NCBI GenBank assembly: GCA_023374045.1
Contig: CM041783.1
Location: 128,527,503-128,591,502 of the forward strand
DNA length: 64,000 bases
Direction of reading: 5' to 3'
Source: Limonium bicolor
Lineage: Eukaryota > Streptophyta > Magnoliopsida > Caryophyllales > Plumbaginaceae
Shown: positions 33,985 through 44,515 of the stretch, piece after piece
How positions within the stretch are numbered: the stretch's first letter is position 1
Layout: the number at the start of each line of letters is the position of its first letter
Position numbers and translations under genes: made by a program
The notes under the pieces: model-generated
Told to the model about the DNA's origin: nothing
Database searches by the model: none
What the model saw: the letters and a program-made list of their open reading frames with translations, nothing else

Positions 33985-34345
33985 TTGGAATGGAATGAAC
34001 GCCGAGCATTCTAAGGTGTCGGGAACTGAGATTGAATGGGATACGCCGATATAAGGTGTCGAGAACCTGGGATTGAATGGAATACGCCGAGCATTATAAG
34101 GTGTCGGGAACCTGGGATTGAATGGTATACGCCGAGCATTATAAGGTGTCGGGAACCTGGGATTGAATGGAATACGCCGAGCATTATAAGGTGTCGGGAA
34201 CCTGGGATTGAATGGAATACGCCGAGCATTATGAGGTGTCGGGAACCTGGGATTGAATGGAATACGCCGAGCATTATAAGGTGTCGGGAACCTGGGATTG
34301 AATGGAATACGCCGAGCATTATAAGGTGTCGGGAACCTGTAATGC
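33985..34345 (-). repeat. 45-bp tandem array
   Basis: Seven highly regular copies of a unit containing aaggtgtcgggaacctggg and attgaatggaatacgccgag. The period is a multiple of three, so three strands or frames stay open (102-121 codons) with a 15-residue repeat. These are artefacts of the array. The other copies of the family do not have this array, so it is a recent expansion in this element. Confidence 0.95.
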
Positions 34346-34367
34346 AAATGTAGATGTCATGCAGAAG

Positions 34368-34455
34368 AAGATGATATGATGATGATGCTGATGTTGATGA
34401 TGTTGATGATGCTGATGATGATGATGATGCTGATGATGCTGATGATGCTCGGATG
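34368..34455. repeat. GAT/GCT trinucleotide microsatellite
   Basis: A run of gatgatgatgctgatg-type triplets, recalling the shorter one at 53325-53400. Confidence 0.9.
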
Positions 34456-34654
34456 CTTCTGGGGACCGAACCCGTTTCAATGCTCCTGGTTGGTATACTA
34501 TAGGGACTTATTGCCTCTGCCCACCAACTGGGGTGCTGGGATAACTTCTAGATTACCAAGGGGACTTATTGCCACTGCCCACTAGTTGTTTCTCCCAAGA
34601 AGTTGACATAAAGATGGGGACTTATTGCTTCTGCCCCGCCAACTTAGATCACGC

Positions 34655-34880
34655 TCTGTCTCGTACTTGTCTCGCACTGAAGATGATACTAGGTCTCGAA
34701 CTGGATGATGACGCTCGGTCTCGCACTGAGTGATGGGTCTCGCACTGATGAAGATGCATGGTCTCGCACTGAAGAAAATGATGGGCCTCGCACTGATGAA
34801 GATGGTGGTCTCGCACTGATGAAGATGGTGGTCTCGCACTGACAAATGCGTTAGGAAGATAACGGTCTCGTGCAAGTGAT
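34655..34880 (-). repeat. ctcgcactgatgaagatg array
   Basis: About eight units of 24-36 bases built on ggtctcgcactgatgaagatg. It is equivalent to the 27-bp array at 25350-25885, in the opposite orientation. Confidence 0.85.
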
Positions 34881-34889
34881 AAAAACTGA

Positions 34890-35105
34890 TCACTGGAGTG
34901 CCAAACATGGCAATGATGATAAGATGTATGCAATCAAAATATATGAAAGATACTCGTTCAAAACAAGGATTTGTTGGAAAAGGTGCCAAACATGGCAATG
35001 TTGAGGTGTTATGTAAAATGCAACTAGAGTGTTTGTTGGAAGCTTGCCCAAAACAAGGAACTGTTGAAAAAATGTGCCAAACATGGCAATGTTTGAGAAA
35101 GACTC
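34890..35105 (-). repeat. gtgccaaacatggcaatg units
   Basis: Three dispersed units at 34898, 34984 and 35075, each with the 18-base gtgccaaacatggcaatg core and an aaaacaagga/gttgaaaa flank. They are related to the 54-62 bp array in the arms. Confidence 0.75.
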
Positions 35106-35387
35106 TGCTGAAAAAGGAAAATGAAATGATCATTCCCGGACTAAGAATTTCATATCTGCAATTTGTTTCTTGAAAAATGAACATGTCATTGTTGGAAGTG
35201 TGTGGTGTTTGTTGTGGTGTTAAAGGCTTTTTCTGTGTGTTCAGGATTTGTGATAGACCTGGGATTAGGTTGTGATTTTGGGTGGTGGTCAGGGTTATGA
35301 CGGGCCTGATGTTTTTGTGGAGGTAAGGCCAATGACAGGCTTGAGGTGGAATGGTGGTGGTGATGTTTTGGGTTTTAATTGGTGTTG

Positions 35388-35490
35388 ACATGGCAATTGT
35401 TGGAGCCAACAATTGCCCCCAGTATCTTTCCTTAGGACAATCTGATCTGGAGTTCATGGCAATCGATCGGAACGATCGATTGCCCCCAGT
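35388..35490 (-). repeat. Palindrome/G-tract module (recent element)
   Basis: caattgttggagccaacaat (35395-35414) leads into a C5 run (35416-35420). A second palindrome, aatcgatcggaacgatcgatt, ends before a C5 run at 35483-35487. On the element's own strand these read as actgggggcaat after or before hairpins. Confidence 0.75.
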
Positions 35491-35881
35491 ATTTTCTCTG
35501 ATTAAACGTGCGAACGAGTCTCGTACTCATAGGGTCAAGGCTGATGTTTTGATGTGGTGCTTCCTAACCTACACTCAACATGTTTGATGCTTGTACTTAT
35601 TTCCTGCTCACGGTCACAACTTCTAGACCATTGAATTTGAAATTTGGTGAATTTACGCATTCGATCTGTTACTTTCACGTGATTAGATACACAACTATCA
35701 AGTCGGAAGTCTTTAAAGCTTATAACGTGGCCATAGGGTGTGATGAATGACAACAGGATCATGGAGGGATATTTGAGGTATGTGGAGCTTAAATGGGTGA
35801 CCAAAGCTGCAACTTGCGTCCTCTCTCGGATTCATCTTCCTTGTCTTGAAGTCGTCTAGCTGCTTCATGTTGACGTTGTTT

Positions 35882-36190
35882 TCAAGCTTCTGGACCTGGA
35901 CTTTTGAAGTTGTCCTTTACACCATTTCTCTTTTTGTCATTTGGATTTCTTCGAGGCATTTCGGGTTTGCCTTTTATTTTATCCTTTCTTGACTTTGCCT
36001 TCGGGGTTCTTGTGTTTCCCGGTTTTGGGCTTCGAGAGCTGTTTTGATGTGAGCTCTTTGGATCCTGTGTCACTCTGGGACCATTTACGGATCGCTTTGT
36101 CATGCTGACAGCGGCGTTGCTTCTTTGGACTGATGAGGACGTTATCTGAGAGTCTGATTCTTCGCTTCCTTTGGTCACCGGGTCGGACAT
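35882..36190 (-). CDS. Small conserved ORF of the non-autonomous family (intact copy)
   Basis: A 102-codon frame opening MSDPVTKGSEESDSQITSS, with NGPRVTQDPKSSHQ in the middle and a Lys/Arg-rich C-terminal half (KSRKDKIKGKPE), ending FKSPGPEA. It is strongly basic and low-complexity, like a nucleic-acid-binding tail, with no recognised domain. It is the only frame clearly shared with the spacer element (24051-24299). There the start and middle are kept but a stop shortens the end. Conservation between copies could reflect recent common descent alone. Whether it is translated is unknown. Confidence 0.45.
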   Translation of the reverse strand: MSDPVTKGSEESDSQITSSSVQRSNAAVSMTKRSVNGPRVTQDPKSSHQNSSRSPKPGNTRTPKAKSRKDKIKGKPEMPRRNPNDKKRNGVKDNFKSPGPEA

Positions 36191-36199
36191 TCATCATTG

Positions 36200-37140
36200 G
36201 CTGGGTTATTTTGTGGAGTTCATAATATCGAAAGGGGATATATGAAAGGCTCAGCGGGGGTGCCTAGGGTTTAATGTCAGGGTTCACAAGCTTTTGGCTA
36301 TGTGGTGCTGTACCTAGGTGCTTCGTCATTCCTGATAGTTGTGTATCCGTTCTTTGTTACTTTTCGCAGGTCTAAGAGTAAATTTACAAATTATCTCCTT
36401 CGGTCAGAGTTATGCCGTTTACCTCACCCTTTGTATGTGGTCTCACCGGAGTCGTGTAAAAATGACACGCTCGTTCGCTCATGGTTTTTCTGCTCAAGAC
36501 ACTATCGTGAATTTCACTCAGAGACTAGTTCACACGCTTAAACGAAGGATGAAAGATGACGAACCTAAACTCAGATTGCCCCCAGTATTGATTTGGGGTT
36601 AATGGCAACAATGTAAAAGATATGGATTTGGAACCGCTTTGGGGTTATTTGGATGTTTTGGGATAAGTTGTGGGGTTTGGTAAGGCATGTTCAAAACTTC
36701 AGAAACAACATACAAGTCTTTGTATTCCATTGTCGGGAGATAATTAATTCATGAACCATTTTCAACAAAAACCTTCTCTCTTTTTTCGTGTTATCATTTA
36801 GACTTGACAAAGTCATCCATTTGTGAACATGAGGAAGAAGATGATTTAGCAAAATCGATGCTTCTTATTAGTGGTTTGAAAACGATCATTCTTTGAAAAC
36901 TTTGAGTGATGCATTTGAAAGATGAATGTTTTAGCAACTTATGCATGTGGAGACTTTCATTGCTAAAGACTCGAGTTCTCGACCTTCGAGACGTTGCTGA
37001 GATGACCGTGACCGCCTTCTTCTTGGACTGTGAGTAAGCTCTGCAAAATGCCTCAACTAGGGGTGCCCATGGATGACACGTGAAGCACTTGGGCCTGAAT
37101 CTTTTACGAACTGAATGTGAGGTGCAAGGGCTGAAACAGT
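36200..37140 (-). other. Non-coding interior of the recent element
   Basis: No gene is recognised. At 36576-36590 it carries a PPT-like gcccccagt (element strand actgggggc). Where the spacer element has a gag remnant, this element has none. Confidence 0.6.
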
Positions 37141-37144
37141 TTCA

Positions 37145-37425
37145 TGAATGTGGATAGGCACTTGGGCCTAAATAAATTGAAAGTGAGGCATATGGGCCAG
37201 AAATACTTTGAGGATGTGGCGCTTGGGCCGGAGTGTTGTGGGAATGTGGCACTTGGGCCGGAATGTTGTGGGAATGTGGCACTTGGGCCGGAATGTTGTG
37301 AAGATGTGGCGCCTTGGCCAGAGTGTTTGAAAGTGTGGCGCTTGGGCCTGAGTGTTTGAAAGTGTGGCACTTGGGCCGGAATGATTTGGAATTTTGGCAC
37401 TTGGGCCAGAATGATTTCAGATTGA
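37145..37425 (-). repeat. 30-bp tandem array
   Basis: About nine units of gcacttgggccggaatg plus a variable ttgtgggaatgtg part. The frames at 37104-37400 and 37144-37359 are driven by the period of 30. Degenerate gggcc phrases continue to about 37900. Confidence 0.9.
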
Positions 37426-38757
37426 AGTAAGAAAATATGGGCCAGAGGGACTTCTAGGCTAGAATGGATGTGTGGGCCTGAATACCCTTATTCTGGAAGT
37501 GAAACAAACGGGCCGAAGGATGCCACATGGACCGTGAATGGGCCACTGGGCCGAGAGAGAAACCTTGAAGCCTAAGACTTGTTTGATGATCCTGTTGGGC
37601 CTTGAGGCCAGAAACTAGAATGAATGGGTTGTGCAAACTATCTAGGATTCGAATGTTTTATGCTATGGGCCGAAATTTTAGATTGAGAGCAAAGTTCGTG
37701 GGCCAAACTATGAATTGGTCTGTGGGCCCAGATGAAGTGAGTTATGAGTGTGGTACCTGGAATGTTCTGAGAATTTGGCGCCTGGGCCAGAATGTGTTTG
37801 GGCTGGAAATAGGGCGCATAGGCCGAAATGATTTCTAAACCATGTCCTAGATGTGAATTGGAATTTGGGCCGAGTAATTCTGATTGGGCCTAAAAGATGA
37901 TACTTATATCTAGGATTTTGAGCCAAAGCTCGAGTGGAAGGTCTTCCTAGACTAGAATAAACCTTGAAACGGAAAGGCCTGATGGATTTTCATGAACTGC
38001 TTTAGGTGGATTCGTTTTTCGTGGGCCTAGAACTAAATTGATAATTCAAATTGGGCTGAAAGAGAGAAATCACCTAAGTCTAAACTTTTGGGCCAGAGCC
38101 CAAACAAACAATTCATTCATTCAAACCGAACAGGGCCTTTGGGCCGCAAACAATAAAGCCGTAAATTCCAGGTTAGGCTGAGTTGATATAGGAAAAGTTC
38201 CTATCAATTTCTAGGCTGGCAGTGGGCCAGTCATACAAGCAAACAAGGCCCACACAAATTCAACATGTCCTCACTAGACGTTTAAAATCAAACCGGGTAT
38301 GGATCGATCCGGAGAGGTGCTTGGGGCATGGGCCCGGGTCACCACGAAGGAATAGGGCTTGCACGCTATTCTCTTTGGGCTTCCCCACTTTTTTTTCACA
38401 TCACCTGAGGGTGTGCGTCTACGGTCGGGTCTTTGACTGACCAAACAATGGGCTAGGTAAGGATACTGCCAGGAAAATGCTAGGGGCTAAAGCCCAGGTA
38501 TTAAGGGGGTGTGGTTAGACGACACCCTCCTCTTTTCCCCCACTTATTCACATCACCTAAAAGGTGAGTCCCTGACAGGGGACCCTCAAAAGGGTCCCGG
38601 GGTAGAACCGGTTTGTGTGGACCCTCGCTCTCACATGGTGCAAGGTGCAGAAATTAAAGTGCGCACAAAAGTAAACAAACAAAGTAATAAAGCCATAAAT
38701 AAACATTTTCGAGTTAAGCCCTCTTTCTTAAAATTAAACAAGTTAAAATTAAGAGTT
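37426..38757 (-). other. Leader region of the recent element
   Basis: This lies between the primer-binding site and the 30-bp array. It is rich in tgggcc phrases and has no credible gene. Parts match the spacer leader 20860-21500 in reverse complement (cattctctttgggcttcccc, ggatcgatcc). Confidence 0.6.
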
Positions 38758-38758
38758 T

Positions 38759-38778
38759 GTCCCCAAGCAGAGTCGCCA
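38759..38778 (-). promoter_or_regulatory. Primer-binding site of the recent insertion
   Basis: The minus strand reads TGGCGACTCTGCTTGGGGAC, three bases past the LTR end. It is of the Tat/Ogre (tRNA-Arg-like) type, with one extra T in the GCTGGGGA part. Confidence 0.8.
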
Positions 38779-38781
38779 GTC

Positions 38782-40540
38782 TATGAGCCTCGATTTTAAA
38801 CCCTATCCTATGTTGATTAAAGCTGATTAGGATCTAACCGGGTTTCAGGTCCACTTATAACCTAAGATTAATAACTATGTCATACAACAATAATTATTAA
38901 AATCTAAGCTAGCTCACTGGAACCTATTATGAGTCGCCACCTAATTTTAACCTAGATCAAATTAGGAAAGGAGAGTTCGGGTTCGGGGGCTTGATATTCG
39001 ACTTAATTAGGGTTCAATTACTTTCATTACCCTTCCTAGGTCGTTTTTCCTCTACTCAGTTTATTCACGGCTTATTACGAGTCGTTTTAACCTAAGTGCG
39101 CAAGCTTCTGTTTTTTTGTGTTTTTAGCATTTTTTGACAGAAAATTAAAGTGAAAAGTGAAATTACCTAAACTAGGGTTTCGGAGGCAGAATTAGGTCAA
39201 ATTTCATTTCCGTCCGTAGCCACGGACCTAATGTCCGAAACCACGGACCCCAGTTAACCTAAATGCACAGAAAAGTCGAAATTAAAGGAAAACAAAAATT
39301 TGCAAAGTCCGGGGCCACGGACAGGCTGTCCGTGGGCCCGGACATCATTAGAAAAACCTAAATTTTGAATTTTTAAAATCCCGCCGCCGTCCGTGGGTGT
39401 CCGTGGTCTCGGACAACGCGTCCGAGGTCCCGGACCATAGGTCCGAGGTCACGGACCACCCACGAACAGGGGTTTTCAGAAGGTTCCCGAGGGTGTTTTG
39501 AGCTCAAATTTTATGGGTGTGTAGCCTGAAAGATGTACAAGACGTTAGTGATTGAAAGTTTTCAGTTTGAATTCGAATTAAGCACGAAACTTAGCAAACA
39601 AGTTATCTGACAGAGGCTTAAACAAACAGCAATACAGAAACCCACGAAGGTTAGTTTGAGCTCAAATTTCGAGGCAAGACAGATAACACCGTGGAGAATT
39701 AGGGAAGCTGAGTCTCTACCTGTTTTACCTTCGGATTGACAACGTTTCTTCACACCGGGATTCGTCGAGTGCTCCGTTGATGGTAGACCCGAAAGGACTT
39801 CGAACCAAGCTTCTGGTTGTTGGTTGTTCTTGCTGTTCTTCACGTTTTGGTGGTGTTTTTTGTGGGTTTTGATGATTGTTTGTGCTTTGGGGATCGGAAA
39901 ACGTGTTTAGATTGTGGTTTCGGGGGATTTTCGGTATGATTTGGGTGGCCGGGTGTTGGAAAATGTGAGAGAGAGAGAGGAAGCTGCCTTTTCTGACTCT
40001 CTAGGGTTCTTGAGTATGTGAGGTTCTGATTTTATCCAAAAACCTATCCCCTTATATAGACTTTCTTAAAGATAAAGAAAATCTAGTAAAAGTAAGATTT
40101 TTTGGTATTTTAATTAAGTGACCTCCCAAAGGAATTTTGCTATGATATTTTAACCACGTGTCAAGGATGGGAATTATGAATTTTCTGAAGTGGAATCGGA
40201 TTTTTTGAATGTTGGAATATTTTTAAATTGAATTTCTCGTCAGATTCAGTCAGAAATTGCTAGAAAATTATTGAAAATTCGAAAAATCAAAATTCCAACG
40301 CCATTATGCTTCAAATGTCATCCTCTATCATGGGTTAAAATTTCAAAGCATTTTGAATTGATTTGACCCTTATTTGGAGGAGAGAGAAAGCCTATAGGAG
40401 CCCTGAAAAATTACGAAAATGCCCCTGGAGATGACTAAGCTGTCCCTAGTACTCTGAAATGTGCCGATCGAACTGGGAACCCTTGCTACTAGCCTATTAG
40501 TAGAGACTTTCTTCCGGGGGGTTGAAATTTGGGTATAACA
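38782..40540 (-). mobile_element. 5' LTR of the recent insertion (1759 bp)
   Basis: It begins TGTTATACCC at 40540 (minus) and ends GGCTCATA at 38782, where the other LTR has GGCTCACA. Other differences from 31866-33625 are few and scattered. The overlapping frame at 39562-39843 mirrors one in the other LTR and is not taken as a gene. Confidence 0.95.
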
Positions 40541-40545
40541 ATGTC

Positions 40546-42328
40546 AACAACCTGATCATAAAGAAAATGATGAAGAAGTAATCAATGATCCTCTATCACC
40601 AACAACTATTCATCAATCTCGAATCTTGTACAAAAACCGTCCTCTAGAGAACGTCATTTCTGACATCTCTAAAGGAGTTCAAATAAGATCACAAGCATGA
40701 GATCTCTTCACCTTCTCAACCACAATTTCAACTATTGTACCCAAGAACATTAAAGAAGCACTCAAAGACTCAGACAGGATAAAAGCAATACAAGAAGAAT
40801 TGAATCAGTTTAAAAGATGTAAGGTTTGGCATCTTGTATCTTGACCTTCACATCAAGGAGTACTAGGTACAAAATGGGTCTTTAGAAACAAACTAAACGA
40901 GATGGGAGAACTTGTAAGAAACAAAGCTCGTTTGGTGGCACAAGGATACCGTCAACAAGAAGGTATAGATTTCTAAAAACATTTGCTCCTGTGGCAAGAA
41001 TGGACTCTAGTCATCTACTCATAGCATTTGCTGCACACAAGGGTACAAATCTTTTTCAACTCGACATCAAAAGTGCTTTTCTATATGTGGAACAACCTCC
41101 ACGGTTTGAAACACAGGAATGTAAAAACATGGTCGTTAAGCTTAACAAAGCTCTCTATGAGCTCAAACAAGCTCCATGATTGTGGTATGACCGTTTATTC
41201 TCCTACCTTTTGGAAAATGGGTTCACAAGAGGTAAAGTTGACAAAACCCTATTTGTACACATAATAGAAACAACTTTTTGATACTGCAGGTGTATATTGA
41301 TGATATAATCTTTGGAGCTTCAAATGAAAAATACTACAAAAAATTGAAACATTGATGAATAAAGAATTTGAGATGAGTGATCTAGGAGAATTAAAGTTCT
41401 TTTTAGGACTTCAAGTAAAACAATATGATGAAGGAACAGTTTATCACAACACAAGTACGTAAAAGACTTGCTAAAGAGATTTGGAATGGACATGCAAGCC
41501 ATTTGACACTCCAATGGCAGTTGGCACTAAAATGGGTATGATGCTAGGTGACCAACCGGTCGATCAACGATTGTACAGGGAAATGATTGGATCACTATTA
41601 TATTTTACGACTAGTAGATTTGACATTATGTATAGTGTTTGTCTATGTGCCAGGTTTCAAACTGATCCAAGAGAAAGTAACCTTAAAGCAGTAAAAAGGA
41701 TTATGTGATATCTTAAAGGATCCATGGATTTTGGACTATTTGACCCTAAGATCACTAACTGGGACATTGTAGGTTATTAAGATGCAGACTTTGGTGGATC
41801 CATAACCAACAGAAAGAGCATGTCAAGAATGACCTTCTTCATTGGTTCAGGTTTGATTGCATGGGGATCCAAGAAACAACAAAGTGTTACAAGTTCAACT
41901 GTTGAATCAGAATACATAGACGCAACAAGCTGTTATGCACAACTCCTATGGCTTAAAAAGCAAATTGGCAACCATGGTATCAAAACAGGTACGTTGTCTA
42001 TCACATGTGATAACACTAGTGCTATATCTATCTCCAAAAATCTAGTGCATCACTCTTATTCAAAACACATTAATTTAAGACATCATTTTCTTAGAGATTG
42101 TTGTGGAAGGATATAGTTGGGTTGAAATACATTTCAACTAAAAATCAACTAGTAGACATCTTCACCAAACCGTTAAGTAGGGAAAGATTCAATAAGATTA
42201 TTCACGACCTTGTCATAATATTCATAGACCAAGATTGGGCTGTCTTTCAACCCTCAGGACTGGTCAACGACAGACAGGCAACATCTAAAGCATGTCGTCC
42301 ACTAATCTTTGCATTGTTTAAAACATAA
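40546..42328 (+). pseudogene. Copia pol part 2: reverse transcriptase and RNase H (right copy)
   Basis: It resumes the pol interrupted by the insertion. RT: ARMDSSHLLIAFAAHKG, QLDIKSAFL, KLNKALYELKQAP (40991-41179), then VYIDDIIFGAS at about 41290-41320 with both catalytic Asp retained (YIDDI for the usual YVDDI). RNase H: DADFGG near 41785, VESEYIDATSCYAQLLWLK (41895-41950), DNTSAISISKN (about 42009-42040), and SKHINLRHHF, where the usual Asp is Asn. The end frame at 42098-42328 has STKNQLVDIFTKPLSRERF. Several frameshifts and stops; not functional. A four-residue-scale change near 42100 separates this copy from the left one. Confidence 0.85.
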
Positions 42329-42732
42329 TTATTTTATGAAATGACTACTTGAAACAGATAAGTCAACTACTTTATAAAGTGAGGATAGATTAGGAGGTGT
42401 AACGGATGGAAACCCCAAAACCACTAGAACAACGGTCAAGACCACTATTCGTTGTGAATAGTTACCGTTACAACCTCTCAGTGAGCGCCCGGGGAGGTTT
42501 CCCGATTGTTACTTATTGATACTCTATAAAAGACGATGGAAGTTCTCCTTCCATCACACACTACTTTTGCTCTCTCTAATCTCTCTACCTCTATAGACAA
42601 GTTTCTCTCGTCTCTCTCCTCTCTAATCAAACACTTCTGTGAGTTTAGTGCGAAATTCCTAAACCCTTAACTAAAAGTGTCGCTAACAGGACTTTCAAAA
42701 AGTACTAAATTCCAGACACTTCTCAACCTATA
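42329..42732 (+). promoter_or_regulatory. Promoter-like region upstream of the env-like start (right copy)
   Basis: CTATAAAAG at 42524-42532, about 200 bases before ATG 42733, with a ctctct-rich leader between. It mirrors 16712-17119. Confidence 0.4.
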
Positions 42733-42785
42733 ATGGCACCAAAGATTGCGCGCCGCTCCAATACACCTAGAGCACCTCTAGGGCT
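42733..42785 (+). pseudogene. Start of env-like ORF, cut by inversion (right copy)
   Basis: MAPKIARRSNTPRAPLGL reads into antisense protease sequence after about 42785. See 16666-16711 for the same junction. If the pol block were turned round, this start would face the ORF at 29024-30820. Confidence 0.5.
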
Positions 42786-43195
42786 ACCAGTCCTTAATGA
42801 TGCAGTTAGACATGGAAGATTTAAACTGTCAATATCCTCTAGACTTGTTTATATACATTTTTTCATCTTTTTCCTCTTAACATTTCTTTTCCATTACTCA
42901 GACTTATTACGCTACAATGTGTAAATAAAAATGAGCCGAGTTTCCCTTATCACAAATTTTAGATACATTAAGTAAATTGAATTTAACCTATCAACCAAGT
43001 TGACATTGTCAATAACATATTCTGATGAAAGTCAACCTTACCTACACATATGATTTTACCATTTTGATTGCCGACAAAAGAAACGGTTCTTTGACGACAT
43101 GATTTGAGTGGGAGGAACTTCCATTTGTCTCCTACCATGTGCTTGAGCACCCGATGTCATTGTACCAGCAAGGATCCCTTCCTACTCGATTAAGC
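42786..43195 (-). pseudogene. Copia protease and start of GAG-pre-integrase (right copy)
   Basis: Minus-strand counterpart of 16255-16665. The protease region around 43070-43190 contains the complement of WYNDIGC-like and KWKFLPLKSC segments, but with additional differences (tgcttgagcacc for tgctttgagcacc), so the frame is more broken than in the left arm. Confidence 0.65.
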
Positions 43196-44515
43196 AATTA
43201 ACAAGTTAGTTTGTAGGATTGGTTCCCAAAAATATTTGGGCCCATTATCACCAACAATCTCTGTTCTATGATCCCTTTTTATCACCAATTTTAGTCCAAT
43301 TTTCCTTAGTTGCCAATGTCTCATAAATCGTGTTCTTTGAAAAAAGTATGGAAACCGGGTTTGTCTGCAAAGATGAGACTCCTTGCCGATGGGTGCTCTT
43401 CGTTAGGTACCCGATCAAATCGTCAACTGTTCCATACGGGTGTTCTAGCAATTCTCTCTAGTCCTACACATTTCTCTCTAAGGGATGCTAGTTCTTTTTC
43501 TTTTTTGTCAAGAGCAGTTATTAACTCATCAATTTCAGGTTGTTTTCCCTTCTTCAAATTTCATGAGCAGCAAGTACTTCATAGTAGTCATTTTGCAATT
43601 TTTTAAAGCATCATTAAGTTTTACTATCTTGTTTCAATCTGAGTTTTTCTTTAGATTTTCAATCTTATTTGAAAACTCCTTATTTTTCAGTTTCAATTAC
43701 TTCTAATTGATCAATATAAGGGAGAATTTTTTAAGCCCTAAAAGTTCAGCTTTCTGAATCTTCCTTCTAAGTTGAGAATAATTTACCTCAGTTAGATTCT
43801 CTTCTTCATTAGATTCTGATGTCTCCTTTTCTCGAGCCATTAGGCATATATCCTTAATGAAATATGAGCATTTTCATCTCTTGATTTGTCGGTGTCTATG
43901 TCATCATCACTAACATTTGAGTCTCCCCACGCAGCAATGAAGGCTTCTTTTTTTATCTCTCATTAAGGGGCTTTCGAATAGGTCATTTGACTCGATCGTT
44001 GTCCTCTCAGGGTCATTGTGGATTGTCCTTGATATGATTTTCACCATTTTGAGTATCCAAAGCATTTGTCATTGCTTCTCTTTTAGTGATCATCAGATTC
44101 CTTGAGGTCTTTTCCTATTCTCATGTTGTTTTTAAAGAATTTCCTAAAATACCTTTAGGCATACAGGACCTTTTCTTCATCATCTTCTTCTGATCCAAAT
44201 TTCTCATTTTCAGCTACTTGGAGGGCTATGCCCTTTCCTTTCCCTTGTATGCTTATTTCTTTGTTGTAGTAGCTTGAGCTCAAATGCCATCAGTGATCCC
44301 AACATGTCAGCCAGAGACATCTTTGAGAGATCATGGACTTCTGTATAGCATTGACTTTGCTATAAAAAAGCATGAAGTGATTTGAGGAATTTCCTAATCA
44401 GATCCTCATTTAAAATAGTTCTACCAAGAACAAGCATCTCATTGATTAGCTTGGTGAACCTAGTATGCATTTCTGAATTGCTTTCCTTTTCTTCTTTCTT
44501 AATAGCTACTAGTGA
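43196..44515 (-). pseudogene. Copia gag, C-terminal part (right copy)
   Basis: Reverse complement of 14926-16250 with extra indels. Frame 43266-43451 (minus) reads LEHPYGTVDDLIGYLTKSTH. No intact gag. It ends at the GTAAG duplication of the solo LTR. Confidence 0.65.

Larger units (their letters stand above)
31861..40545 (-). mobile_element. Recent non-autonomous Tat/Ogre-like insertion with ATGTC duplication
   Basis: The element spans 31866-40540 (8675 bp), flanked by ATGTC at 31861-31865 and 40541-40545. The left arm (near 18910) still has the uninterrupted site ...GCGACATGTCAACAACC... in reverse complement. LTRs of 1760 and 1759 bp flank a 5156-bp interior with primer site, small ORF, arrays and polypurine tract, but no gag, protease, integrase or RT. 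This fits a large retrotransposon derivative moved by enzymes supplied elsewhere. By hand the LTRs differ by about seven substitutions and five single-base length changes, so it is young. Confidence 0.95.

Noticed and set aside
33982..34353. Open frames of 102-121 codons on both strands
   Set aside because: The 45-bp array has a period divisible by three, so several frames stay open by arithmetic.
34368..34455. Methionine/leucine-rich peptide frame
   Set aside because: It is a translation of a GAT/GCT microsatellite.
34582..35457. Longest open frame of the recent insertion, 291 codons on the minus strand
   Set aside because: It runs through three arrays and the hairpin module, and shows periodic low-complexity peptide (SARP, HCHVWH). 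No domain is recognised and no counterpart frame of that length exists in the sister elements.
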